Positions 5,488-11,762 of a DNA stretch of 12,213 nt are shown here, piece after piece. The translations under genes and the position numbers were made by a program. The notes below the pieces were generated by a model. The model had not been told where the DNA came from and made no database searches. It was given only the letters and a program-made list of their open reading frames with translations. Position 1 is the stretch's first letter. Each line of letters begins with the position of its first letter. The stretch is from Candidatus Bathyarchaeota archaeon (lineage in GTDB: Archaea; Thermoproteota; Bathyarchaeia; TCS64). The stretch lies in contig JAUWDP010000009.1 in the NCBI GenBank assembly GCA_030608725.1, positions 1 to 12,213 on the forward strand. The letters run 5' to 3'.

Positions 5488-6174
5488 TTGATTGTCCCCC
5501 AGTGCGCCAAGTGCGTTGACAGGGTTTGCTACAGGGAGAACTGGACGAAAGAGGAACTCCCCGGGTTCTGCCCCATGAAGCACAAGCAGGAGGTCATAGA
5601 CGCGGCCATGGAGAAGTACGACGAGGCCGAGAAGAAGCTCTACTACAACTCCACGGTAACCGAGCAGAGAGCCTACCAGAAGGTCAGGGGCCGCGTGATG
5701 GCGGTCCGACCCAGGCTGCTGGAGATAATCAAGTTCTCCGAGATGATGGGCTGGAAGAAGCTCGGCGTCGCCTTCTGCACAGGGCTGGGCAACGAGGCGA
5801 GGAAGGTCGTGGAGATACTGGAGGGAGCGGGCAGTGAGGTCTACTCCGTCTGCTGCAAATGCGGGGCTGTGGACAAAACGGCCTGGGGGATAGCCGGCGA
5901 GGACAAGATCAGTGCCCTGAGCGGCTCTCCGGACAGGTTCGAGACCGGCTGCAACCCCATCGTCCAGGCCGAGGTGCTCAACTCGGAGTCCACCGACCTC
6001 AACGTCATAGTGGGCCTCTGCATCGGCCACGACATCCAGTTCACCAGGCACTCCGAGGCACCCGTGACCACGCTCATCGTGAAGGACAGGCTCACGGGGC
6101 ACAACCCCTTCGCGACACTATACAGCGGCTACCACCACCCACGCCTATGGAAGGAGGACCCCGTAGATGACTGA
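5488..6174 (+). CDS. DUF1847 family cysteine-rich metal-binding-type protein
   Basis: The 228 residues match the DUF1847 pattern along their whole length. An N-terminal four-Cys set (C6, C9, C14, C28) is followed by a helical region and then the landmarks VAFCTGLGNEA (C97), CCKCG (C122, C123, C125), GCNPIVQAEVLN (C155), VGLCIGHD (C178) and VKDRLTGHNP. Ten cysteines in conserved motifs suggest bound metal or redox chemistry, but no activity is established for the family. It lacks membrane segments and is probably cytoplasmic. The start is TTG at 5488, eight bases after a GGAGG at 5475-5479; no ATG fits before the first Cys. Its last 8 bases overlap the VOC gene, so the two are probably translated together. 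The stop is TGA. Confidence 0.85.
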   Translation: MIVPQCAKCVDRVCYRENWTKEELPGFCPMKHKQEVIDAAMEKYDEAEKKLYYNSTVTEQRAYQKVRGRVMAVRPRLLEIIKFSEMMGWKKLGVAFCTGLGNEARKVVEILEGAGSEVYSVCCKCGAVDKTAWGIAGEDKISALSGSPDRFETGCNPIVQAEVLNSESTDLNVIVGLCIGHDIQFTRHSEAPVTTLIVKDRLTGHNPFATLYSGYHHPRLWKEDPVDD

Positions 6175-6556
6175 CGAAGGCTACCCAGAGTTCGACACGT
6201 TCAAGATCTTCATCTACCACAAGAGCCTGGAGAAGGCGAGGGAGTTCTACGGAGACATCCTGGGGCTGGAGGAGACCCACGAATCCGACCACGTGAAGCA
6301 GTACTGGATGCCCCCCAACGTCGCCGTCGGCATCGTCCTCGACGGCCACGGCTACCTCCCCGCGACCGAGGATAAGCCCGTGATGCTCTGCTTCCACGTC
6401 CCCGACGACGGAGACATCTACGAGCTGTTCGACTACCTGAAGGATAAGGGCGTGAAGATGCTCGACGAGGGCGTCAGGGAGTTCAGCGCAGGAGGCTGGG
6501 TGTTCCTATGCGAGGACCCCGAGGGCTACGTCGTGGAGTTCGTCAAGCGCCCTTGA
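6167..6556 (+). CDS. VOC superfamily (glyoxalase/dioxygenase fold) protein
   Basis: This 129-residue protein has the paired beta-alpha-beta-beta-beta modules of the vicinal oxygen chelate fold. Module one reads FKIFIYHKSLEKAREFYGDILGLEE, and module two runs from VMLCFHVPD through DIYELFDYLKDKGV to GWVFLCEDPEGYVVEFVKRP. The terminal E of 'YVVEF' is at the usual metal-ligand position. The first-strand ligand position is less clear, so metal binding is unproven. VOC members act as glyoxalase I, epimerase, dioxygenase or antibiotic-binding proteins, and this sequence does not decide among them. The ATG is inside the end of the DUF1847 gene (8-bp overlap), with GGAGG at 6153-6157 as ribosome site. 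It is convergent with the aldolase gene, only 11 bp away. The stop is TGA. Confidence 0.85.
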   Translation: MTDEGYPEFDTFKIFIYHKSLEKAREFYGDILGLEETHESDHVKQYWMPPNVAVGIVLDGHGYLPATEDKPVMLCFHVPDDGDIYELFDYLKDKGVKMLDEGVREFSAGGWVFLCEDPEGYVVEFVKRP

Positions 6557-6567
6557 AGTGAGGGTTT

Positions 6568-7695
6568 CTACAGCGCATTCCTAACGGTTGACGCTGTGCC
6601 TTTCGAGCCGAAGGCCTTAATGAACGTCCGGGCCTCCCCGTAGGACAGCGCCTCGATGGTGGCGACGGTCTCCTCGTCAACCTCGTCGATCCGCTCCCTG
6701 TACTGCCCGATGGCGTACTTGACGTTCTTCCCGAAGACCTCGTTGTCGGCCTTCCCCGGGTTCTTGGGCCTGTACGTCTCCAGTGTCCACTCGTAGATGT
6801 CCTTGTGGAGCTCTGGCTGGTAGATCTTGTACGTGTCCAGGACGAGGTTCTGCCAGAACGTGGCGACGTTCCCCTTGATGATGTCCCCCTTTGGGAAGAT
6901 ACTGCTGATGAGCTCCCTTGGTGTCCCGGTTATCCCGTGCTGGGCGATCCGGACGTCCAAGTCGTTCTCCCTCAGGGCTTTGGCGACCGCCACCGTCTGG
7001 GGAATGTCGATGGACACCTGCTCGATCACGTTCCCGTACTCGTCGTAGACGTTCCCGTGGGAGGCGCCGTTGGCGATGGCGAGCACCTGGGGGTAGACGT
7101 CGTTCTCGTTCAGCGCCTTCACGAAGGTCACAGCCTCCTCAGGGGTCGTCACGACGTGGCCGTGCTCGTCCTTCTTCCCTATCTCCCCGACCTCCACCTC
7201 CAAGCCGAAGGGCCTCCCCCCCATCCGGGTCTCCACGTGCTTGGCGAGCTCCGTGGTCACCTCGATGTTCTGGGCCAGCTCCTCCCGCAGGCTCCCTCCC
7301 TGGAGGTTGAAGAGGTAGGAGGCGTCGATGGCGAATGAGGTGAAGCCTGCCTCGATCTGGGCATCTAAGAGCTTACGGGTCTCGGCGACGTCCTCAGCCG
7401 TGCCCTTCTTCACAGTGACGTGGTCGGCGTGGAGCGACCAGACGTCGAAGTCGACGCTCTCCGCTACTCTCCTAACCTCCTCTGCGTACATCTTCGGCGT
7501 CATGCCTGTGTAGCCCCCGTCGAGGTTGCACTCGGACCTGGCGATCTCGAAGATCACCGCTGAGTCGAGGGCCTTCGCCGCCTTGAAGATGCCCTCCACG
7601 ACCCCTGCAGTGACCCTGGCGTTGGACGCGAGGACAATCGCGCCCTTATCCCTCAAGCTCTCGAATATCACGTTTCCCGGGATCGGATCGTTCAT
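6568..7695 (-). CDS. Class II-type fructose-1,6-bisphosphate aldolase
   Basis: The 375 residues follow the zinc-dependent class II aldolase plan, a TIM barrel that joins dihydroxyacetone phosphate and glyceraldehyde 3-phosphate. LHADH at 88-92 supplies the catalytic Asp (D91) and a metal His (H92). IDAS follows at 123-126, EVEVGEIG at 166-173, ANGASHGN with metal His H213, and QHGITGTP with metal His H253. GNVATFWQN (275-283) is at the substrate-phosphate loop. A C-terminal helical extension (about 300-375) makes it longer than the ~285-residue members. A related ketose-bisphosphate aldolase specificity, such as tagatose bisphosphate, is possible. The ATG overlaps the FBPase stop by 4 bp (ATGA) and is served by AAGGAGGA at 7702-7709, so the two are one operon. 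The stop is TAG. Confidence 0.87.
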   Translation of the reverse strand: MNDPIPGNVIFESLRDKGAIVLASNARVTAGVVEGIFKAAKALDSAVIFEIARSECNLDGGYTGMTPKMYAEEVRRVAESVDFDVWSLHADHVTVKKGTAEDVAETRKLLDAQIEAGFTSFAIDASYLFNLQGGSLREELAQNIEVTTELAKHVETRMGGRPFGLEVEVGEIGKKDEHGHVVTTPEEAVTFVKALNENDVYPQVLAIANGASHGNVYDEYGNVIEQVSIDIPQTVAVAKALRENDLDVRIAQHGITGTPRELISSIFPKGDIIKGNVATFWQNLVLDTYKIYQPELHKDIYEWTLETYRPKNPGKADNEVFGKNVKYAIGQYRERIDEVDEETVATIEALSYGEARTFIKAFGSKGTASTVRNAL

Positions 7696-8585
7696 TCTGT
7701 ATCCTCCTTGTGCATACCCTCGATTAACGTTATCTCCCTCTTGCCGCCTATGTAGACGGGGACACGCTGGGAGACCGCCTCAGGCTTGATGGTCAGCAGG
7801 TCGCGTCGGCCGTCGCTTACGGCTCCCCCCGCCTGGGAGACGATGAAGCCCATTGGTGCGGCCTCGAAGAGGAGCCTCAGCTTGCCCATCTCCCTACCAG
7901 CGTACGCAGGATATGTGAAGACCCCGCCCTTGTGCAGTATCTGATGGACGTCAGCCACGAAGCTGCCGCTGTACCTCAGCTTGTACCCCTCCGCCTCTAG
8001 CTTCTCTATGAAGCCCCTGTGAGTGGGAAGATAGTCCCGCCTCAACGCTCCTGGGGCGTATATCTTTCCATCCGGGATGATGATATTCTCCTCCTGGAGG
8101 ACGAAGTCCCCATTGTCGTCCATCGTGAACTCGTGCACGCCCTCCCTCAGGCAGTAGGTTAGGGTCGTTAGCGGCCCGTAGAGCACGTACATGGCGCCTA
8201 ACATCTCATTTCCGGGGCTCAGCACGTCCTCCCTGTAGATCCCGACGATGGTTCCGACAGCCAAATTCACGTCGATGAGCGAGGAGCCGTCCAGAGGGTC
8301 TATCGTCACGCCTATGTTCGAGACTGAACCCTCAAACGTCAGCACGTCAGGCTGCTCCTCGGAGGCGAGGTACCGCACCAGCTTGGAGGCCCTAAGCTCC
8401 GAGATGAGGAGCTCGTCCGCCCATATGTCCATGGCCTGCTGCTGCTCACCGTAGACGTTCGACGAGTCCGAGGTCCCTCTCCTGGTGGCGAATCCCCTGC
8501 TGATCTTCTTAGCCACCTCGCTGATGCGTAGCATAACCTGCTTGACGTCCTCGTCGTGACGAGCGATATGTGTCTCCAGCTTCAT
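7692..8585 (-). CDS. fbp: Class I fructose-1,6-bisphosphatase
   Basis: The protein removes the 1-phosphate from fructose 1,6-bisphosphate, the irreversible step of gluconeogenesis. Class I signatures are clear. SEE at 75-77 and DPLDGSS at 96-102 bind the catalytic metals; YSGSFVADVHQIL (205-217) and GKLRLLFEAAPMGFIVSQAGG (234-254) shape the substrate site; NVYGEQQQAMD (43-53) is the usual helix. From the ATG at 8585 it is 297 residues, a little shorter than the ~330 of bacterial enzymes. The frame stays open upstream to 8717, but a GGGGAG lies 8 bases before 8585 and a TATA element at 8627-8634 places the transcript start near 8605, so the 44 extra residues are not translated. It is the first gene of the operon with the aldolase. 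The stop is TGA. Confidence 0.92.
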   Translation of the reverse strand: MKLETHIARHDEDVKQVMLRISEVAKKISRGFATRRGTSDSSNVYGEQQQAMDIWADELLISELRASKLVRYLASEEQPDVLTFEGSVSNIGVTIDPLDGSSLIDVNLAVGTIVGIYREDVLSPGNEMLGAMYVLYGPLTTLTYCLREGVHEFTMDDNGDFVLQEENIIIPDGKIYAPGALRRDYLPTHRGFIEKLEAEGYKLRYSGSFVADVHQILHKGGVFTYPAYAGREMGKLRLLFEAAPMGFIVSQAGGAVSDGRRDLLTIKPEAVSQRVPVYIGGKREITLIEGMHKEDTE

Positions 8586-8626
8586 CCAAGCTCTCCCCTT
8601 GAACGCGCTGAAGAGTTGTCCTCCAG

Positions 8627-8634
8627 TATATAAA
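8627..8634 (-). promoter_or_regulatory. TATA element for the FBPase-aldolase operon
   Basis: On the minus strand this reads TTTATATA, about 45 bp before the ATG at 8585, giving a leader of about 20 bases that contains the GGGGAG ribosome site. Just upstream, AAAAC (8647-8651) and GTTTT (8655-8659) form a small dyad next to the BRE position, which could be a control site. Confidence 0.6.
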
Positions 8635-8757
8635 ACAGGATACCAGAAAACATAGTTTTGACTTTCGTATGAGGGAAAACTTCTCCAACGGCTCGTATAG
8701 CTGAGTGTGCGCCCCAAAAGGTTACCATGGTCACGAATAATGTCAATAATTGCATGT

Positions 8758-8817
8758 GTCGATCCTAGGAATGGAGTGAGTGAGGGTACGAGAACGCCCT
8801 TCTATCACGGGATCGAC
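8758..8817. other. Nested inverted repeat, possible structured RNA or operator
   Basis: GTCGATCC (8758-8765) pairs with GGATCGAC (8810-8817). Inside it GTGA (8776-8779) pairs with TCAC (8805-8808), and inside that AGGG (8783-8786) pairs with CCCT (8797-8800) around a 10-base loop. The three stems are coaxially ordered. An 8-bp repeat at this spacing is expected several times by chance in 12 kb, so this is only suggestive, and no promoter or terminator clearly belongs to it. Confidence 0.2.
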
Positions 8818-8885
8818 GCCCTCGTAGCCCCGATTGGAGACTTGCGGGGGGGAAGGGGAAAAAAGTCAGCATTAAGGTGAATTTT

Positions 8886-8941
8886 TTCCCAAAAATGGGA
8901 AATATTCTATTTGAGCGGGATCATTTTATCCAAGAATGGGG
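8886..8941 (+). repeat. Two CCC-N6-GGG type elements 41 bp apart
   Basis: TTCCCAAAAATGGGAA (8886-8901) is a dyad with 6-bp arms. A related TCCAAGAATGGG lies at 8929-8940 and matches the core CCCAAAAATGGG in 10 of 12 positions. The 41-bp spacing is close to four helical turns. Both lie upstream of the TATA of the HTH gene at 9049, at positions suited to regulator binding. Confidence 0.4.
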
Positions 8942-8997
8942 AAAAATATCAAATTAATTAACGTAATAAGTCAATTTTTGCCCCAATTTCGTCAGAG

Positions 8998-9015
8998 AAC
9001 CCTTATATTTGGGTT
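8998..9015 (+). promoter_or_regulatory. TATA box enclosed by an inverted repeat, promoter of the HTH gene
   Basis: AACCC (8998-9002) and GGGTT (9011-9015) flank TTATATTT, the TATA element, 41-46 bp before the TTG start at 9049. The expected transcript start is near 9030. Repressor binding to such a dyad would exclude TBP, which suggests self-control by the encoded winged-helix protein. Confidence 0.5.
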
Positions 9016-9048
9016 ATTAGCTCTCTGTAGTCAACAGAGGTGTGAAGT

Positions 9049-9300
9049 TTGCGGAGAAGTTCAGCGGATATATGTGCGGACATACTCAGTGTCGCTGTGA
9101 ACGGGGCGAAGAAGACCCACATCGTCTACAAGGCCAATCTCAACTTCCGGATCGTCAAGGGGTATATCAAGACCCTTGTGAGCGGTGGTCTCCTGACGCC
9201 GGAGGACGACGAGAGGTACTACTCCACGGAGAAGGGCGTCGAGTTCCTGAGGCGGTACAGAGAGCTCCTAGTCCCGATGCAGGCCATGTCCTACACCTGA
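9049..9300 (+). CDS. Small winged-helix regulator, HTH_45 type
   Basis: The 83 residues fit the HTH_45 winged helix closely. A first helix (RSSADICADILSVAVNG) is followed by the family's 'KTHIVYKANLNFRIVKGYIKTLVSGGLL' helix-turn-helix pattern, a wing (DERYYSTEKGVEFLRRY) and a C-terminal helix, all typical of small archaeal DNA-binding regulators. It starts at TTG 9049, six bases after GAGGTG (9037-9042). A frame from GTG at 9042 overlaps it but has no family resemblance. It resembles the gene at 1454 in fold but is shorter at both ends and not a recent duplicate. It sits alone behind a symmetrical TATA region and is probably autoregulated; its other targets are unknown. The stop is TGA. Confidence 0.85.
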   Translation: MRRSSADICADILSVAVNGAKKTHIVYKANLNFRIVKGYIKTLVSGGLLTPEDDERYYSTEKGVEFLRRYRELLVPMQAMSYT

Positions 9301-9307
9301 TGAGTTA

Positions 9308-9330
9308 TTAAAGCTAGAAGTCGGCTTTAA
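9308..9330 (+). terminator. Hairpin after the second HTH gene
   Basis: TTAAAGC (9308-9314) pairs perfectly with GCTTTAA (9324-9330) across a 9-base loop, 7 bp after the TGA, and is followed by T-rich TTTAA and TTAATTAATTCTTT. It probably ends the HTH transcript. It may serve the convergent MarR-type gene less well. Confidence 0.45.
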
Positions 9331-9391
9331 TTTAACCCGTTTAATTAATTCTTTAGACCAAGCAGAGCCATGCTGAAGTGGCTGGCCTGCC

Positions 9392-9931
9392 TCACTTTCT
9401 GGGAGGCCATTGGATGTCCTTCATCCATTCCTGGAACGTTTCGAACAGCAGGGTAACGTAGTCTACTATGAGCTGGTAGGCACGTATGTTTGCCTCGAGG
9501 AAGACCTTCACCCGCTCCTTCTCCTCCGTATCACCCTTGACCTCCCTGAGCCTGGGCAGGAACCTCCTCCCGACCATGTTCACGATCTGGGAGTAGCCCC
9601 CTTTCTGCATCTGAGACTTCTGTAAGCCGAAGTCCTGGAAGCCCATGAGCGCCGAGTAGTACTTCTTCGGGTCTCTTGGTTTTTTTTCGACGTTAACGAC
9701 CCCAAGCCCTGTGAGCCTCGTGAGGGTCTCCGAGACCGTGATCCTCCCGTACCCTGTGACCTCCATGATCTCCTCCTGGGTCATGGGCTCGTGTGAGAGC
9801 CCCATCGCCAGGAATACGGCCACGGACTCCTTCCTCCTCCCTATTGGGGAGGAGCTCTCAAGTATCCCCACGATGAAGTCCCGCTTGATCTTCAGGAGCG
9901 AGTCCCCTGCGCGCGCACGAGGCTTTATCAA
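9392..9931 (-). CDS. GbsR/MarR-type transcriptional regulator
   Basis: The 179 residues have a MarR-like winged helix in the N-terminal half. Helix ESVAVFLAMGLSHEPM is followed by MTQEEIMEVTGYGRITVSETLTRLTGLGVV (recognition helix about 62-76) and a wing (NVEKKPRDPKKYY). A long helical C-terminal part (about 110-170) resembles the dimerising arms of GbsR-like proteins. It is divergent from the ABC gene with only 48 bp between starts, the usual arrangement for a local regulator, so control of the transporter operon is likely. The start is read as TTG at 9931 because no ATG or GTG lies near the first helix in frame. No clear TATA or ribosome site precedes it, so the exact N terminus is uncertain. 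The stop is TGA. Confidence 0.82.
   Translation of the reverse strand: MIKPRARAGDSLLKIKRDFIVGILESSSPIGRRKESVAVFLAMGLSHEPMTQEEIMEVTGYGRITVSETLTRLTGLGVVNVEKKPRDPKKYYSALMGFQDFGLQKSQMQKGGYSQIVNMVGRRFLPRLREVKGDTEEKERVKVFLEANIRAYQLIVDYVTLLFETFQEWMKDIQWPPRK
9923..9929 (+). promoter_or_regulatory. Putative TATA element for the ABC operon
   Basis: TTTATCA lies about 55 bp before the ATG at 9980, which would give a leader of about 28 bases containing AAGGAG (9963-9968). It overlaps the start region of the divergent regulator, so a protein bound here could affect both genes. Confidence 0.3.
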
Positions 9932-9979
9932 TGAAGTAAGCTTTGGAAAAGAACATGGAAAGAAGGAGACTGAGGACCC

Positions 9980-10912
9980 ATGAGCAGTAGCGAAACGGTC
10001 CTCGAGGTCTCGAACCTAACCAAGATATACGGAAGAGAGCTGGGTCTGGGGGGCAGAAGGGTTGGCCGTAGAGTGGTCGGTGCCCGTGACGTCAGCTTCT
10101 CGGTACGAAGAGGGGAGATTTTCGGCTTCCTGGGGCCTAACGGCGCAGGGAAGACTACGGTGATGAGGTCGATCCTTGACTACCTTCACATTCAAGAGGG
10201 CACCATAACGGTCTTCGGGATGGACCATCACAGAGACGCCCTCAAGATCCGGAAGAGGATCGGCTACGTCCCTGGGGACCTCTCCCTCTACGAGAACTTC
10301 ACTGGGAACGAGCTCATAGACTACTATGGGGGCTTCAGGCCAGTCGATCCCGAGTACCTCGAGGAGTTGAGGTCAGTATTCCGGGCGGACCTCTCCCTGA
10401 AGGTCAAGTCCCTAAGCTCTGGTAACCGGCAGCAAGTGGGGCTCATTCTGGCATTGGCTTCGAAGCCGGATTTCCTCATACTGGACGAGCCCACCTCTGG
10501 GCTGGACCCCCTAATGGCGGCGAACGCCCACAGGCTCCTGAAGGAGCTTAAGGAGGAGGGGAGGACTATCTTCCTAAACAGCCACAACCTGGCCGAAGTT
10601 CAGGCTGTCTGCGACCGCATCGGCATCATCAAGGAGGGAAGGATGATCCTCGTCGAGGAGATCGGGAACCTGATCACGAAGTTCCTCCAGAACGTGAAGA
10701 TTAACTTCTCCTCATCCGAGATGCCCCGAGAGGAGGAGCTCCTTGCGCTGGCGCCTGTCATATCAGCGGAGAGGACCGGCGAAAGGGAGGTCACACTAAA
10801 GCTCAAAGAGGACGTGAACCCACTGCTCAAACTCCTCTCGGGATACGGGATCGAGAGGCTCTCCATAGAGGACGCGACGCTGGAGGAGATATTCCTCCAG
10901 TACTACGAGTAG
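9980..10912 (+). CDS. ABC transporter ATP-binding protein
   Basis: This 310-residue nucleotide-binding subunit is of the ABC-2 (NatA/drug-export-like) type. Walker A is GPNGAGKT at 52-59, the signature is LSSGNRQQ at 145-152 (in place of LSGGQ), Walker B is FLILDE at 165-170 with D-loop SGLD, and the switch His is H202 in NSHNL. The Q-loop region reads IGYVPGDLSLYENFTG, without the usual Gln, as seen in several members of this subgroup. Residues about 235-310 form the C-terminal accessory domain. It would hydrolyse ATP on the cytoplasmic side to drive the membrane partner encoded 12 bp downstream. The neighbouring MarR-type regulator suggests induction by a toxic or signalling compound; the cargo is unknown. 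The stop is TAG. Confidence 0.92.
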   Translation: MSSSETVLEVSNLTKIYGRELGLGGRRVGRRVVGARDVSFSVRRGEIFGFLGPNGAGKTTVMRSILDYLHIQEGTITVFGMDHHRDALKIRKRIGYVPGDLSLYENFTGNELIDYYGGFRPVDPEYLEELRSVFRADLSLKVKSLSSGNRQQVGLILALASKPDFLILDEPTSGLDPLMAANAHRLLKELKEEGRTIFLNSHNLAEVQAVCDRIGIIKEGRMILVEEIGNLITKFLQNVKINFSSSEMPREEELLALAPVISAERTGEREVTLKLKEDVNPLLKLLSGYGIERLSIEDATLEEIFLQYYE

Positions 10913-10924
10913 GAGGATGAAAAG

Positions 10925-11716
10925 ATGAGAGTATTCCTGAAGAACCTGCGTAAGGGCTGGTTCGGAGGCATTATCCCACCCCTAATTGTCTCGCTGATGG
11001 CACCTATGCTGACTGGAATCTGGCCCAGCTTCAAGGAGCAGGCAGCGGCCTTCGCCGAGATCCTCAAGAACCCCATATACCAAGCCCTTCTTGGGGAGAT
11101 GATGATGTTCGACATATCCACCTGGGAGGGGATGTTCTACATGTACTGCGGTCTCATCATGGAGTATGCGATCCTCTTCGTCGCCATACTGGTGCCCGTG
11201 AGGCTGATCACGAACGAGGTAGACAAGAACACCCTCGACGTCACCCTGAGCTACCCCATCCCCAGGTGGAGGTACATCCTCGAGAAGTTCGGGGTCTTCA
11301 TGACATACAGCACCCTGTACCCCATAATACTCTACGCCTTCGCAGTTGTTTGCACAAACGCCATCGGCGAGACTATGGACTTCAATGTCCTCAGCTACGC
11401 ATTCATTGGCGCCTACCTCCAGCTCATCTCCCTCGGGGCCATATCCCTGCTATGCGGCGCGGTATTCCTCGAATCGAGCAGGGCCCTGTCTGTGTCAGGC
11501 GCTTTGATATTAGCGCAGTACGTGATGACCAGGCTCGGAGACCTTGGCCCCTTCAACCTCCTGAAAGACCTATCACTATTCAACTACGTGAGCATGAGAA
11601 CAGTGACCAGGCTGGGGGAGATCCCCATGAACGAGGCCACGGTCTTAATAGTTGTCGGACTAGTAGCCCTAGTAACTGCACTATACGTATTCCAAAAGCG
11701 TGAACTAGCCTTCTAG
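10925..11716 (+). CDS. ABC-2 type transporter permease
   Basis: This 263-residue membrane protein has six hydrophobic segments: about residues 15-32, 74-98, 126-147, 157-182, 190-208 and 237-254. Together with the cytoplasmic stretch VRLITNEVDKNTLDVTLSYPIPRWRYILEKF, a conserved layout of ABC-2 export permeases, this identifies it as the partner of the ATPase upstream. It starts at ATG 10925, eight bases after a strong GGAGG (10912-10916) that overlaps the ATPase stop, so the pair is co-translated. Two such half-transporters would be needed with two ATPases. The stop is TAG. It is convergent with the porB-like gene across 46 bp. Confidence 0.9.
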   Translation: MRVFLKNLRKGWFGGIIPPLIVSLMAPMLTGIWPSFKEQAAAFAEILKNPIYQALLGEMMMFDISTWEGMFYMYCGLIMEYAILFVAILVPVRLITNEVDKNTLDVTLSYPIPRWRYILEKFGVFMTYSTLYPIILYAFAVVCTNAIGETMDFNVLSYAFIGAYLQLISLGAISLLCGAVFLESSRALSVSGALILAQYVMTRLGDLGPFNLLKDLSLFNYVSMRTVTRLGEIPMNEATVLIVVGLVALVTALYVFQKRELAF

Positions 11717-11741
11717 ACCGTGAACGGACAGGCGAAAATGT

Positions 11742-11749
11742 AAAAAAAA
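11742..11749 (-). terminator. Oligo-T terminator of the porB-like gene
   Basis: Eight A on the plus strand are read as T8 on the minus strand, beginning 14 bases after the TAG of the pyruvate oxidoreductase gene. A T-run without a strong hairpin is the usual archaeal intrinsic terminator. No similar run serves the convergent ABC operon. Confidence 0.6.
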
Positions 11750-11762
11750 GAGTGGGAACGGG

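Larger units (their letters stand above)
8635..9048. other. Long divergent spacer between FBPase and the second HTH gene
   Basis: No gene is supported in these roughly 410 bases. The left half is mixed composition and includes a near-palindrome GTTACCATGGTCAC (8721-8734). A nested inverted repeat follows at 8758-8817. A G-rich run is at about 8844-8857, and the part from 8875 on is strongly A/T-rich with paired CCC-N6-GGG elements and the TATA of the HTH gene. No tRNA or box C/D pattern is apparent. Confidence 0.6.

Noticed and set aside
5464..6102. 212-residue minus-strand frame opposite the DUF1847 gene
   Set aside because: The plus strand carries every DUF1847 cysteine motif; the antisense frame has no recognisable pattern and no promoter.
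6805..7338. 177-residue plus-strand frame opposite the aldolase
   Set aside because: It is low-complexity Val/Leu/Asp/Gly sequence mirroring the aldolase codons.
8586..8717. N-terminal extension of the FBPase to 8717
   Set aside because: The TATA element at 8627-8634 lies inside the extension, and a ribosome site precedes the ATG at 8585, which matches the family N terminus.
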